Shown: piece after piece, positions 23,882 to 33,391 of the stretch
Position numbering within the stretch: position 1 is the first letter of the stretch
Layout of the letters: each line of letters opens with the position of its first letter
Origin: Cadophora sp. MPI-SDFR-AT-0126
Taxonomy: Eukaryota; Ascomycota; Leotiomycetes; Helotiales; Ploettnerulaceae
NCBI GenBank assembly: GCA_020747065.1
Contig: JAGMVK010000009.1
Location: forward strand, 1,860,001 to 1,924,000
DNA: 64,000 nucleotides
Direction of reading: 5' to 3'
Position numbers and translations under genes: made by a program
The notes under the pieces: model-generated
Database searches by the model: none
What the model was told of the DNA's origin: nothing
Seen by the model: the letters and a program-made list of their open reading frames with translations, nothing else

Positions 23882-24194
23882 CGACTTAACATTTTCTTCG
23901 GAAACAACCACGAGTAGTGGGCAGATTGTCTTTTTGAAAACGTTCCGAGCAATGATGAATCTACCTATCTATATGATCTGGCCTGTTTTCTCGCTGAGTT
24001 GCTTGTGGTGTTGATACGTTAGGGAAATGATGCTTCGCAACTGGTTCTTGCCAACAAAATCAGGTTCAATTAGAACATTGATAACTCCAGAGCTGAAACT
24101 GATATTTATACAGCTTTATACGGCCTATGCTCAGACATTAAAACAAAGCGAGGTTTGGTGGATCCTTACCTTCGCGTTTACAGCTTGTGCGAGA

Positions 24195-24542
24195 TTATTC
24201 TGGCAGTGAAGTCGTCCACCAGAGTTCAGCGGGTATGCAGCCCCAAAGGAGACCAAACACGAAACTCCAACAACGATCCCAAACCTGCACGCGCCGCATC
24301 CAACCCAAACCAACATTTCCAGCACATTGAGCCCACACAGAATGCGGCGTATAATCATGCAATCTAGCGTCTTGGTAAATCATCACGCTATCATTCGCTG
24401 AGACGGTGTTGGGAGCTGGTGAATTGTGAGATGTGCATGTTTGTTTTCCGTTGCGTGTCAGCCTCGAATATGCAGCCAGCGCGAGAGAGGAGATGGAGAC
24501 GAGACCTGAAGTTTGGCCAAGGGAATACAAATTGAGTCTCAT
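24195..24542 (-). CDS. Possible small secreted protein (weak)
   Basis: The frame from the Met at 24542 begins MRLNLYSLGQTSGLVSISS followed by LALAAYS, which could be a signal peptide. It continues with a Cys-containing Trp-rich stretch (WAQCAGNVGLGW, WDRCWSFVFG). No family is recognised and an intron could change the C-terminus. It may be a chance frame. Confidence 0.22.
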   Translation of the reverse strand: MRLNLYSLGQTSGLVSISSLALAAYSRLTRNGKQTCTSHNSPAPNTVSANDSVMIYQDARLHDYTPHSVWAQCAGNVGLGWMRRVQVWDRCWSFVFGLLWGCIPAELWWTTSLPE

Positions 24543-24813
24543 AGCCGTGTGGCTGATCGTCAACTTTCAGTACTTTCATCTTCTAGGTTTCGATTGTTGC
24601 TTGTGCCGATTGCTGAGGTGTTGCTCGTTTGTGCTCCAGCAGCAGCACCAAGTGAGTGTGTACGCCTGGTTTTTGAGTGGTCCCCGAAGGATCACTTCAG
24701 AAAATTGGAAAGGCATTATTGTGTTGGTGGATTTGGGAAATTGATCCAAGATCACTGGTATCTCAGAGAGGATTCCGTCAGAGGATGAACATCTACAAAT
24801 AAACAACACCACC

Positions 24814-25240
24814 ATGGTTGACCCCTTTCCGTCACGACCCAACGTCGCGAAGGTAATTACCACAATATCGCTCAAGCCACGGACTGATGTCTGGCTCACG
24901 AAGATACTAACATCAATCCCAGGTTTCAGCCTACATCCCTCTCACTACGCCTCCACCCGCACTCAACCCGCCTCCATACACTGGTCAGGGACAACATCAT
25001 ACCAACGACCCAGAATCAGGCGCTGGCGATCCATTCATCACCCACAAACCGACAACATATACCGGCTATCAGTTCAGTCATCGACCACTACCATCTCATT
25101 ACGTTCAACGATGTGGGGGACATCATGTAGCGGAGCGCTGGAGCAAGACACGGACGATTATGCTCTGTATCAGTATCGCCTTCATGATATGTGGTATTAT
25201 TGCAATAGTGATGAGGTTGAATAGGGATAACAATAATTGA
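24814..25240 (+). CDS. Small single-pass membrane protein with PPxY motif (copy 2)
   Basis: Two exons, 24814-24852 and 24923-25240, with a 70-bp intron; 118 residues. Exon 1 encodes MVDPFPSRPNVAK. Exon 2 starts VSAYIPLTTPPPALNPPPY, so a PPPY motif ends at Tyr32, the same residue number as in copy 1. NDPESG after it aligns with RDPEAG of copy 1. The membrane segment is about residues 91-110 (TIMLCISIAFMICGIIAIVM) after a basic stretch, and the tail is only RLNRDNNN. There is no signal peptide. The shared gene layout (tiny exon 1, PPxY soon after the junction, late membrane span) marks it as a paralogue of the genes at 19786 and 26253. Function unknown. Confidence 0.72.
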
Positions 25241-26252
25241 ATGAGAGTTTCTATGACTCATCTGGGTGCTTACTACCTGTGCCACTACGTCGATTTGCAC
25301 GTATCTACCGCGATGTTTCTTAAAGTTTCGTTCTGTTGAGAGATTAGAGTTAATAATTTCAGAAACATAATCTGAATACTTGCAAGTATACATTGATTGG
25401 CTGCATATCAAATCCAGATTTAGATACATAGGTACCCAAAATACTCGTGACTTTAGCCTCATGAAACGCTTCAACCCAGGAGCGTAAGCACAGCATACAT
25501 GCAGTCAGCAACTATCTGCACGTCCCCAGAGTACGCCCATACAAACTACCATCGATTTCATTTAAAACACCACCCACTGAATTACTCCCCGATTCGATCC
25601 TCGGTAGAGTTCCAATTTGTTCCGAGTAAACTCCTCGGTGATTCCAAACAGCCCACCACCAAATCTTCCAATCCTAACGCTAATCCTGTTCCCGTTCTCA
25701 AAATAACAGCCGCCTGTCCACCCCGCCTCTCGGTACCCGAGAACACTGTCCCTGGAACTCCCAGCATCCGGACAGGGGACATCTCCCAGGATTCAGGCTC
25801 CGCCACCCAACACACAGCGTTCAATGACCCGCTCAAACACCAATCAACCTAAAAATCTAAATCTGCCACCGTGCTGCAGCTGCGTACAATAATAAATATT
25901 AGCAACACACTTTCACGACAGAAATATCATTGCATTTAAGTACACATGGAGATCCACACTTTGATAAGATAGTAGGGAAGAACGAAGGTGTTGTGCAGTT
26001 GATCACTGTTGTGAATTTTCTTTACCTTGGGTTTGGCTTGTTCGTCAGCAAGCTAACAGGCCTATGCATCCGCATGTCGAAGTCGAGCCTTCTGCAGGAC
26101 ATTGGGTAGAAACCGCTGCCGTTGCTCTTTGGAACCATTACCTCGAACTCCACTACGTATTAGCCCCGCGGCGAACGTACTATCACTGGGGATAATTTTC
26201 GCCCTTTTTTTTTCATCTTTCCTAGGTTTGGATTTCGGATTTTGTGGCTTCA
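25241..26252. other. Spacer between PPxY copies 2 and 3
   Basis: No supported gene. A 117-codon plus-strand frame at 25499-25852 and its antisense frame are unrecognised. Confidence 0.45.
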
Positions 26253-26749
26253 ATGGCTGACGCGAGATCTGAAGGTCCTCTGGTAAGTCACTCAACACCT
26301 ACTCAGTATTCCCCACTTATGCGATTCTACATATCAGACAACATCTCTAAGGAAATACTTGTGTCTAAAGGAATGAATGAAATGGTCTCACTAACATTTA
26401 CTAGCTCCCCCTCTACAAACTCTCCTCCTCCTCACATACATCTTCTCGACCACACACACCAAATTCCTCTTCACCACCACCGCCGCCCTACACTCTCTCA
26501 CCCTCACCCAGTATCGACCTCGACCTAGACCTCACTCATCATCCAAAGCCTGTACACAGTACGTCGTCAGAAGCAGAAAGATGTCGGAATAACAGACGCA
26601 AAGCACTGATCTGTATCTTTCTCGCGGTCATGCTCTTACTCGTCGTTCCGTTGGCGGTGTTCAGTGTTATTGTGTCAAAGGCGAGGAGGAAGGAGGGGTG
26701 TGTAGGGAATGATGGGGAGATGCTTGGTGGGGGTGCGGTGTGTGAGTAA
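26253..26749 (+). CDS. Small single-pass membrane protein with PPxY motif (copy 3)
   Basis: Two exons, 26253-26282 and 26405-26749, with a 122-bp intron; 124 residues. Exon 1 is only ten codons (MADARSEGPL). Exon 2 is Ser/Pro-rich, with PPPPPY ending at Tyr39. NRRKALICIFLAVMLLLVVP begins the membrane segment (about 77-100) and resembles NRRRIICFCIATIVIVIIP of copy 1, including the Pro in the middle of the span. The short tail has two Cys, as in copy 1. No signal peptide, so a type III or tail-anchored topology with PPxY in the cytosol is likely. The long intron and short exon 1 make the start less certain than in the other copies. Confidence 0.65.
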
Positions 26750-29700
26750 GGATCAAGTGTTGAGGGAAGTTTGTATATCTAGGGTGTGGGAGGGGCTTGC
26801 ATTGAACGGTGTTTATGGCAGGGCTTTGGTGTTTGTGCATACTTTGGAATGTGTCTCGACATTGGCAATGGGTTTACAACTAGGAAGGAAATGAAGCTGG
26901 AGTTATGGTGATAGGCACTGCGGCATACCGTGAAGCTGGCACTAGATATGCTGTCTTGCTCCAGCAGCCAACAAAAACGTTGGGATTTGTCACTTTCTCC
27001 AAGTCGAATTCCAGTTCTACAGTATCCCCAAGACCTTGTGAAAATTCCACAAGATTTGCCTCAACAGGCGTTCGAGTAGCTTACTCCACGTTCGATGAGT
27101 CCGGCTCGGTAAGGCCTTCAGACATCAGTTTGCATGAACAAAATCGGAATCCAACAACTGTGCCTTCACCACGCCCTATCGGCGCCGTTTCCGCGTCGTA
27201 TCCCAATCCTTTCAGGAATACGAGACCACCTCACGACGTTTCATCTGCATCACCCACAGCAACGCAGGCCAGAACACAACAAATACGAAGCCACTCCAGG
27301 TCAGCCAGTAACGAATTCATGAGACAGTTTTCCTTTACATAGAATCCATCTATAAGAAGTCCTGCCATGAACGGCACCCCGTCTGATCTGCTACCCACAG
27401 GCTGGAATCAGCATTGTTGGCAGCCAGGAATATTTTTGACAACAGTGGGCTGCAGGATCTGCTTCGCTTAGAGGCGGCATGTGAAATGGCGTCTCGCAGA
27501 GAACAACACATCGCCAATCAAGGACCCTTGGGGCTCGCTGTTGGGTTTCAGGGTAGAGAACCTGGCAGTGGTTTTTGGGTGAAGAATACTCGGGCAGAAC
27601 CTTTTCCGGGGCCGCAGCTTGGTGAAGTTTGAATTTGAATGGGATGAACCTCGCCCGAACGATCACGGTAGCTAAGCCACTTTCAGAAGTTTCAATTTCA
27701 GTTCTGTTGATAGTTCACCTGAACGTGACAGAGTAGGAGTAATCTATTCCAGAACAGTTTGACTTGGCATTCGTTCCACAAATATGGCGGACCCGGGAAA
27801 CTACAAGCTTGATCCCGACTTGTCGAATGCCAGAAATACAAGTTTCTGTTGCAGGCTGCTGATGTACTATTTATCAACGCAAATGTATTTATTTCAGGTG
27901 ACGGAGACCGTAATACATTAAATTGACAACATCAGAATTCAAACACCGATATATGTGAAATGTGATAGAAAGATCATTGTACTCGGCTGGTGTTATGCGT
28001 GGGCTACGCTGAGCAACTCGACGCGAGATGCGGTCATGGTGAGATTGCTAATGTGGAAATGATTGGACCCCAAACACTATTTCAGTCAAGCCAGAGCTTG
28101 ATAGGAGTCTTTGGTATTGCTTTTAGTGGCAATAAATTGTCTTTAAAGCAATTCGAAGCGACATGCAGACGCCGTTATGCACAGAATTTGAGTAGAGTTA
28201 CAGCAATATCGACCCCACATTGCATACAAGTGAAATAATCATCCGGTACGAGTACGTTACATCGCAACAAGAATTTAGAAAGCATGTGATAATTTACTTC
28301 GTCAAATCAGTCCTCGAAAGTAAGATCAGTGACAAAATGATACCAAAGGACCAAAATATGAAGATGACCATGGCAGGATTGTCCCCCATCCAGGGAACCG
28401 TCGACAAGGCCACTAATGCGTAATCCGGCACTTGAGTACAAATGACTAGAAGCTGCAGGTACTGCTTGCTGATCCTACTCAGGATAAACTCTTCCAGTCA
28501 ATTGATTCCAAAGAGCCTCTCCTCGTGGGGGCAATTGAAAGATTCCGAGAGCCGAAAACTCGGTTTTGAAAACAAACAAGAGCAAATCAAAATGTGCAGA
28601 TGGCTCGGAAAGCTTAAGGAACATGCACAAGATCTCAACGCACATAGAATAATCTCAAATCGCAGCAGAAACACCACCAAAAGAGAAAACTTACGACAGA
28701 TAAAGTTCAACACCGGCCAGGGAGGATGGAAGATGCAGAGATGCGCTGTCAGGGGGTTCGGCTCCGGCGATCCTCGCTTAACTTTAGCGTCCATCCCACG
28801 CTAAAGCACCTATAAAAAGACGCTGTTCAGCCACTCACCACGACTCAGCCTCCCAAAATAGCCGCAGCCTGCCAGCGTGCCACCGCATCTTCACCCACCC
28901 GAGATCCTCATCAAGGAAAACAAGCTCCCAAATAGCCGCCGTCGGAATCCCAGATAACTCTATGCCGCTTAAACATTAACCATATTACCTTACAGTAACT
29001 TACCTTCCGGGATCTCTCGGTTGCTGCACTTGCGCGTCATCATCCGCCGAGATTGCTGGCGGCCTTCTTGCTGCAGGTATTTATGGCAGCATGCCAGGGC
29101 CCAGCACTTAATGTTAATCCTTGGCGGTCGAGTTGAGGCTCGATGAAGGTGAATGCGGATCCGGCAGAACTAATCAGGATAGCTTTTGGGGTCAAGGATC
29201 GATAGGGAGGTAAGCTTAGTCAAATGCTTGTGGAACACTATTCCAAATGCTCTGGAAGCATTCCAGCCAGTCCCTTTCGAGGTTTGTTTGCCTTTGTGCT
29301 ATTCGTGTCTTCGGTTACCGGAAGAGGGAGGCGTTGCTGAGGTTTCTTTCGTTTCTTTGTTTGAAAATCTCGTGCTGTGCTATTCATGTCTTCGGCTACC
29401 CCACCACAGGATGTCTTTGTCTGTATTGCTGTGTATTTTCGGAATCGAGGTACATCCGATGATAGTGGGTAGCATCTAAGTCAATATGATAGCCTCGCTT
29501 GCGGTTTCCTCTGAATGTCTGCTTTAGGACTTCGAGGTACAAAACCTCGAAGATGTCCGGTGTAGTTTGCTCCCACCATCCTCATCTCATCTCATCATCA
29601 ACAACATACAAGGAGCTCTCTCCTTCTTTCCTATCTTATCTTTCCTCTGTCATAGATTTCCTACAGTTATAGCACCTTCCTTCATCTCATCTTAGCGACT

Positions 29701-29787
29701 TTTCATCTCTCCTATCTCAGCATATCCTCATACAGTAAGATCCCAATCCCCACTCAGCTCTACACAAATTCTAACTCGCTTCAAGAA
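26750..29787. other. Three-kilobase region without a recognised gene
   Basis: A 145-codon frame at 26905-27342 starts with ATG but matches nothing I know. Frames at 27391-27666 and 28442-28804 are also unrecognised. From about 29580 the sequence becomes CT-rich (CATCTCATCTCATC and TTTCCTATC-type tracts), typical of fungal core promoters and 5' leaders, and leads into the repeat-precursor gene at 29788. Confidence 0.45.
29296..29401. repeat. Short direct repeat upstream of the repeat-precursor gene
   Basis: Two copies of a 25-base word (TGTGCTATTC, then TGTCTTCGG and TACC, differing at two bases) begin near 29297 and 29376. Both are followed by cytosine- or purine-rich runs. This looks like a diverged local duplication in the leader or promoter. 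Confidence 0.5.
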
Positions 29788-30501
29788 ATGGTTTCATTCT
29801 CTCGCATTGCTCTTGCCGTTACTTTCATCCTTCCAGCAATCCTCGCTGCTCCCCTTCCTCTCGCTGAGCCCGGTAATCGTCTCGGTATCGGTGGCACCTC
29901 AACTTTCGTTCCCGTCAGACACAACAAGCGCGAGCCTACTCCAGAGGCGGAGCCAGGAAACAGCCTTGGTATCGGCGGGACCTCAACTTTCGTTCCTGTC
30001 CGCCACAGCAAAAGAGAGCCGACACCAGAGGCCGAACCCGGAAACACACTCGGCATTGGTGGCACTTCGACATTCGTTCCTGTCCGCCACAACAAACGCG
30101 ATGGAGAGGCAGAGCCAGTAGCAGAAGCCATCATCGAAGCCCGCGACCCAGGCAATCGTCTCGGCATAGGTGGCACCTCAACATTCCGACCAATCCGCCA
30201 CAACAAACGCGAGCCTGAAGCAGAAGCCGATGCTGAACCTGCTCTAAATTCAGACGCCGAAGCCGAGGCTATCATCGAAACTCGTGAGCCCGGCAACCAT
30301 CTCGGTATCGGCGGTACCTCAACTTTCGTCCCAGTCAGACACAACAGGCGCGAGCCTGAAGCTAAGGCAGTTGTCGAAGCTAGGGAACCAGGAAATAACC
30401 TCGGCATTGGTGGGACTTCGACTTTCAGGCCGATCAGACACAACAAGCGCGATGCTGATGCTGATGCCGATGTTGAGGCAGAGTTCGAAATCGAGCATTG
30501 A
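29788..30501 (+). CDS. Secreted KEX2-type repeat precursor with six peptide units
   Basis: A single exon of 237 codons. A signal peptide (MVSFSRIALAVTFILPAILA) is followed by six copies of an 18-residue unit GNxLGIGGTSTF(V/R)P(V/I)RH(N/S), at residues 29-46, 57-74, 85-102, 122-139, 169-186 and 202-219. Each ends in a dibasic Kex2 site (five Lys-Arg, one Arg-Arg). The spacers after cleavage are mostly X-Ala or X-Pro dipeptides (EPTPEAEP), as trimmed from yeast alpha-factor by a Ste13-type dipeptidyl peptidase. The design is that of pheromone or dikaritin-type RiPP precursors. The core lacks Cys, and lacks the Trp-Cys pattern of filamentous-ascomycete alpha pheromones. No UstYa-like gene is seen nearby. 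Predicted product: six nearly identical secreted peptides of about 18 residues. Confidence 0.88.
   Translation: MVSFSRIALAVTFILPAILAAPLPLAEPGNRLGIGGTSTFVPVRHNKREPTPEAEPGNSLGIGGTSTFVPVRHSKREPTPEAEPGNTLGIGGTSTFVPVRHNKRDGEAEPVAEAIIEARDPGNRLGIGGTSTFRPIRHNKREPEAEADAEPALNSDAEAEAIIETREPGNHLGIGGTSTFVPVRHNRREPEAKAVVEAREPGNNLGIGGTSTFRPIRHNKRDADADADVEAEFEIEH
29872..30444 (+). repeat. Six in-frame coding repeats of the peptide precursor
   Basis: The repeat units start at about 29872, 29956, 30040, 30151, 30292 and 30391. The first three are spaced exactly 84 bp apart and the later ones are separated by longer acidic linkers. Third-position changes between units show the repeats are not a recent expansion and that the peptide is under constraint. 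Confidence 0.85.
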
Positions 30502-31115
30502 CTTTCCGGCGATGTACATGTTTGAGCGCTTGAGAGCTAAACGTCCATGTTGTTGGACATAGTTGCTTTCCTACGGGCTCCTGGGCCTGAAATTTTCATT
30601 TCTTGATGGATCCACGATTTTCACTTTCTTCGCTTCTTTCGGCTGGGTATGAAATAGATGGTACACTGCACAGAGAGGAAGGATAGGACACCGATCCTGG
30701 TGGGTAATGCTATAGAGTGGGATCAAAAGATGGAGGACTTCGAATATAGGATTGGTCTCTCCGTGGTTGAACATGCCTGATATGATGGGATGGGGTTTTT
30801 AGAGGAACTTTACCTACCTAGATTCTTCACTTCACTTCTTGGACATTTAAATTTAACATTCACTTCTTATATCATTGATATTTCCTCCCTAGGCCCTCAT
30901 CGCTTTGAAGTAATACATACATTTCGAATCTTGACTTTCAAAAACTTGACAATACGAGATGCCCTAATGATCCACTTCGCACCGCATGCAAAATGTTAAG
31001 CGAACCAGCCCTGTCTGTACCTATTCACTTATCCTCTAAATCCACTCCCTTTTACACCCTCCTTCACAGCGAAATCAGATCTAAACGAGAAAATAAAAGA
31101 GCCAAAAGTCCACAC
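30502..31115. other. 3' region of the repeat-precursor gene
   Basis: It holds the 3' UTR of the precursor gene and the flank of the tRNA gene. No gene recognised. Confidence 0.5.
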
Positions 31116-31124
31116 AAAAAAAAA
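31116..31124 (-). terminator. Pol III terminator of tRNA-Tyr
   Basis: A run of nine T on the minus strand begins 8 bases after the discriminator base of the tRNA. This is a normal RNA polymerase III stop. Confidence 0.85.
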
Positions 31125-31143
31125 GAATAAATTCCCTCAGGCG

Positions 31144-31154
31144 CGAGTCGAACC
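31144..31154 (-). promoter_or_regulatory. Pol III B box of tRNA-Tyr
   Basis: GGTTCGACTCG fits the B-box consensus GGTTCGANNCC except near the 3' end. Its first G is the last base of the T-arm insert, so the unspliced gene has a better B box than the mature sequence would give. Confidence 0.65.
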
Positions 31155-31218
31155 TATACAGCTGTTAGCAGCCGTCTGAGAGAAAACCACACATATCTTT
31201 TGGCAGAAGCACACTTAC
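31154..31218 (-). other. Spliceosomal-type intron inside the tRNA-Tyr T arm
   Basis: The insert has the consensus 5' splice site GTAAGT, a branch sequence TGCTAAC ending 10 bases before the 3' end, and 3' end TATAG. At 65 nt it matches the length of protein-gene introns in this window. It interrupts the T stem between positions 52 and 53. Its excision exactly restores five T-stem pairs and the seven-base loop. Confidence 0.75.
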
Positions 31219-31273
31219 GCGCGACATTTGGATGAAACTGAATTAATTAACCATTACAGTCCAACGCCATAAA

Positions 31274-31285
31274 CCAACTAGACGA
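31274..31285 (-). promoter_or_regulatory. Pol III A box of tRNA-Tyr
   Basis: TCGTCTAGTTGG in the D arm fits the A-box pattern. The distance to the B box is about 120 bp because of both introns, still within what TFIIIC tolerates. Confidence 0.6.
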
Positions 31286-31292
31286 CCGAGGG

Positions 31293-31887
31293 TGTGCGTA
31301 TCTGGTGAGATGTCAGCAGAACACGTTATTTGGTTAGATAGAGGGGTTAGTGGAGCGTAGAATTTTTAGGGAGGGGCTGTGGTGGGTGGAGAGAGGTGAA
31401 TTAGCGAGCGCTTCTAGTACTCCAGGATAAGAGAGTGTTGATGCTTGTTTACGATGGAATTGCGCTTATACTTGGAGAATTATGTACAGACTGAACTGGA
31501 ATAGATTTTTTGGGAGATAAGATAAATCGTTCCATTTTATAACGAAAAATTGAATCAAGTATGTAACTACTCAAGCAAGCATTTTCAATGCCAAGAAAGA
31601 CTCGCAAGCCATGCCAAACATCCCAGTGTCCTCCATCCAAACAAACAACCAAACAGGCATGTAAATAGCTATGCATCGCCTTATCAATTTATCGGACCTC
31701 CCATATCTTCAATACTCTGTCAAAATTCTTCATATCCAGCCCCCAATATCTGGTCCTTTCTCGCCGGCCAACCATCAATATATCCACCAGTCTACCCAGC
31801 AACAACCTCCTCCCTCCCATCCTCCACCACCTTACCACTCTCACCCTCCTTCCCCTTCCCCTTCCCCCTCCTAAACAACCGTGCTAG
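31293..31887. other. Upstream flank of tRNA-Tyr and 3' side of the acidic gene
   Basis: No supported gene; short frames on both strands only. Confidence 0.5.
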
Positions 31888-33391
31888 TCAAACCGCAATC
31901 GGCTGAGGCGGCGCATGCGACGCAACAGGGATGTCAATCGTCTGCTCCGTAACAGGGTTCTCAGTCGCAGCTGTGGTGTTCTGTTCCTCCTCCTCCTCCT
32001 TCTTGACAGGCTCATCTGCTGGAGTCGATTTGAGAATTAATGTTGGCTCCTCGACGATGGTGGGCTCGGTCGCTTCAGCGGTGGGTGGCTCGGGGGTCGA
32101 GATGGTCTCGGGGATTGGTGCAAATGTCACGTGTTCGGTTGATGACGGTGCTGGAGTTTCTTCGACCTGGAGGGTATCAGTTGAGGTTTGGGGCAGGACG
32201 AGGATTTATCTTACAGCCGGAGCAGAAGTTTCTTCAACCGTTGCCGGTGCTTCCACGACTTGTGGAGTCACTTCAACAGGCGCCTGCTCAACCGGAGCTG
32301 TTTCCTCGATCTACTTACAATCAGTATCTCACACTACATTTGACTGAAAGGTTTGGAGACTTACCACAGGCAAAGTTTCAACAGGTTTCGACTCCTCAAT
32401 CTATATTTCATGTCAGCCTCCCTATCACCTGCAAGGCATGATTTGATTTTCGATACCAGCAGTCCGAAAGAGACATATTCAAGACTTACCGACGTCTCCT
32501 TGATCTCCTCCTCTTTCACTTCCTCCTTTATCTCTTCAGGCTGTACAAAGGCAGGCTCAGCCTCAATCGCAGCCGGTGTCTCGATATCGGTTACTGGCGC
32601 TGGAGTGGGGAACTCCTCGGCTGGTGCCAAAGTCTCTTCTTGGGCTTGTTCAACATGAGCTGATGTGTCTTCTTGATTTTGCTCGACGGGAGCGGAGGTC
32701 TCGTCAACGGCAGACGTTGGCTCCTCGACATGTGCGGCTATGGTTTCTTCGACTGGGATGCTCTCTGATACTTCTTTTGGCTCTTCGCTCTGTATTGTGT
32801 TAGTACTACTTTTTGGCAGGATCGGTCAGGATACGTACTGTAGTCTCAGTGATTTCCGGCTCAGCCTCAACTTCTTGCTCCTCAACGGGCGTGGGCTCTG
32901 CGACCTTCTCCTCAGTCTTCTCGTCACTCTTACTCTCCTCGAGGACAGGTGCAGTCTCCTCAGCCTTCTCCTCAGCCTTCTCTTCACTCTTGTTCTCCTC
33001 AACAACAGGCGCTACTTCCTCACTCTTCTCTTCCTCTTTAGTTTCCTCTCCCTTAACCTCCTCGACAGGCGTACTCTCTACAATCGCCTCTTCCTTCACG
33101 TCATCCAAGACGGCAGCTGATGACGCATCAGGAACAGTTGGTGAAGACAAAGCTGCTTCCCGTTCTACGAGTGTGGCTTCTCGGGCATCGAGAGCTGCTT
33201 CGCGGGCGTCGAGGGCTTGGGCGCGGAGGTTGAGCTATGATATGTGAGTTAGTGCTCTCTACTTATATTGAAGGGGAATGGGATATGTGAAGAAAGGGGG
33301 CGGATGTTGGAGAGGAAAGAAAGCTTACCGCAGCTTCACGATCAGCAAACGACTCAGCCGAAGGCACCTGGGTTTCAGTGACGTCGGACAT
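31888..33391 (-). CDS. Acidic Glu/Pro/Thr-rich protein built from phase-0 exons
   Basis: Six exons: 33391-33329, 33234-32839, 32789-32490, 32400-32365, 32310-32215 and 32166-31888. Every exon is a multiple of three and every intron is phase 0; 389 residues. The N-terminal part is a coiled-coil-like repeat (ALDAREAALDAREATLVERE). The rest is dominated by Glu, Pro, Val and Thr, with runs such as EEKAEEKAEE. Exons 3 to 6 start with SEEP, IEES, IEET and VEET, as if copied from one another. No signal peptide or membrane span. It resembles intrinsically disordered fungal proteins of unknown role. Skipping any exon would keep the frame, so isoforms are possible. Confidence 0.75.

Larger units (their letters stand above)
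31133..31292 (-). tRNA. tRNA-Tyr(GUA) with two introns
   Basis: Minus strand. The acceptor stem is CCCTCGG (31292-31286) paired with CTGAGGG (31140-31134), with one G-T pair, and discriminator A at 31133. C1-G72 and A73 are the eukaryotic tyrosine identity elements. The anticodon stem TTGGA/TCCAA encloses CTGTAA...A with anticodon GTA at 31257-31255. A 20-nt intron (31253-31234) sits after position 37, where tRNA-Tyr introns belong. The T arm is broken by a second insert of 65 nt (31218-31154); removing it gives stem GCGCG, loop TTCGACT, stem CGCGC, joined directly to the acceptor strand. The mature length is 75 nt. A Pol III T-run follows. All stems are intact once both inserts are removed, so decay is unlikely. 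Confidence 0.93.

Noticed and set aside
26905..27342. 145-codon ATG frame downstream of PPxY copy 3
   Set aside because: Ser/Pro/Thr composition only, no domain, no splice-supported extension; indistinguishable from a chance frame.
29872..30444. CRISPR-like array of regular repeats
   Set aside because: Repeats are in-frame codons of a secreted protein with third-position variation, in a eukaryotic genome.
29781..30446. 221-codon minus-strand frame with repeated units
   Set aside because: It mirrors the coding repeats of the secreted peptide precursor; its periodicity comes from the sense strand.
29788..30501. Alpha-type mating pheromone precursor
   Set aside because: The processing layout fits, but the core lacks the Trp-Cys...Cys pattern of filamentous-ascomycete alpha pheromones, so I keep it as an unidentified repeat precursor.
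31133..31292. tRNA-Tyr as a plain pseudogene
   Set aside because: Every stem pairs once the two GT-AG or canonical inserts are removed and a Pol III terminator is present, which random decay would not leave.
32813..33247. Ser-rich plus-strand frame
   Set aside because: Antisense of the Glu-rich exons, where GAG/GAA read backward gives Ser/Leu codons.
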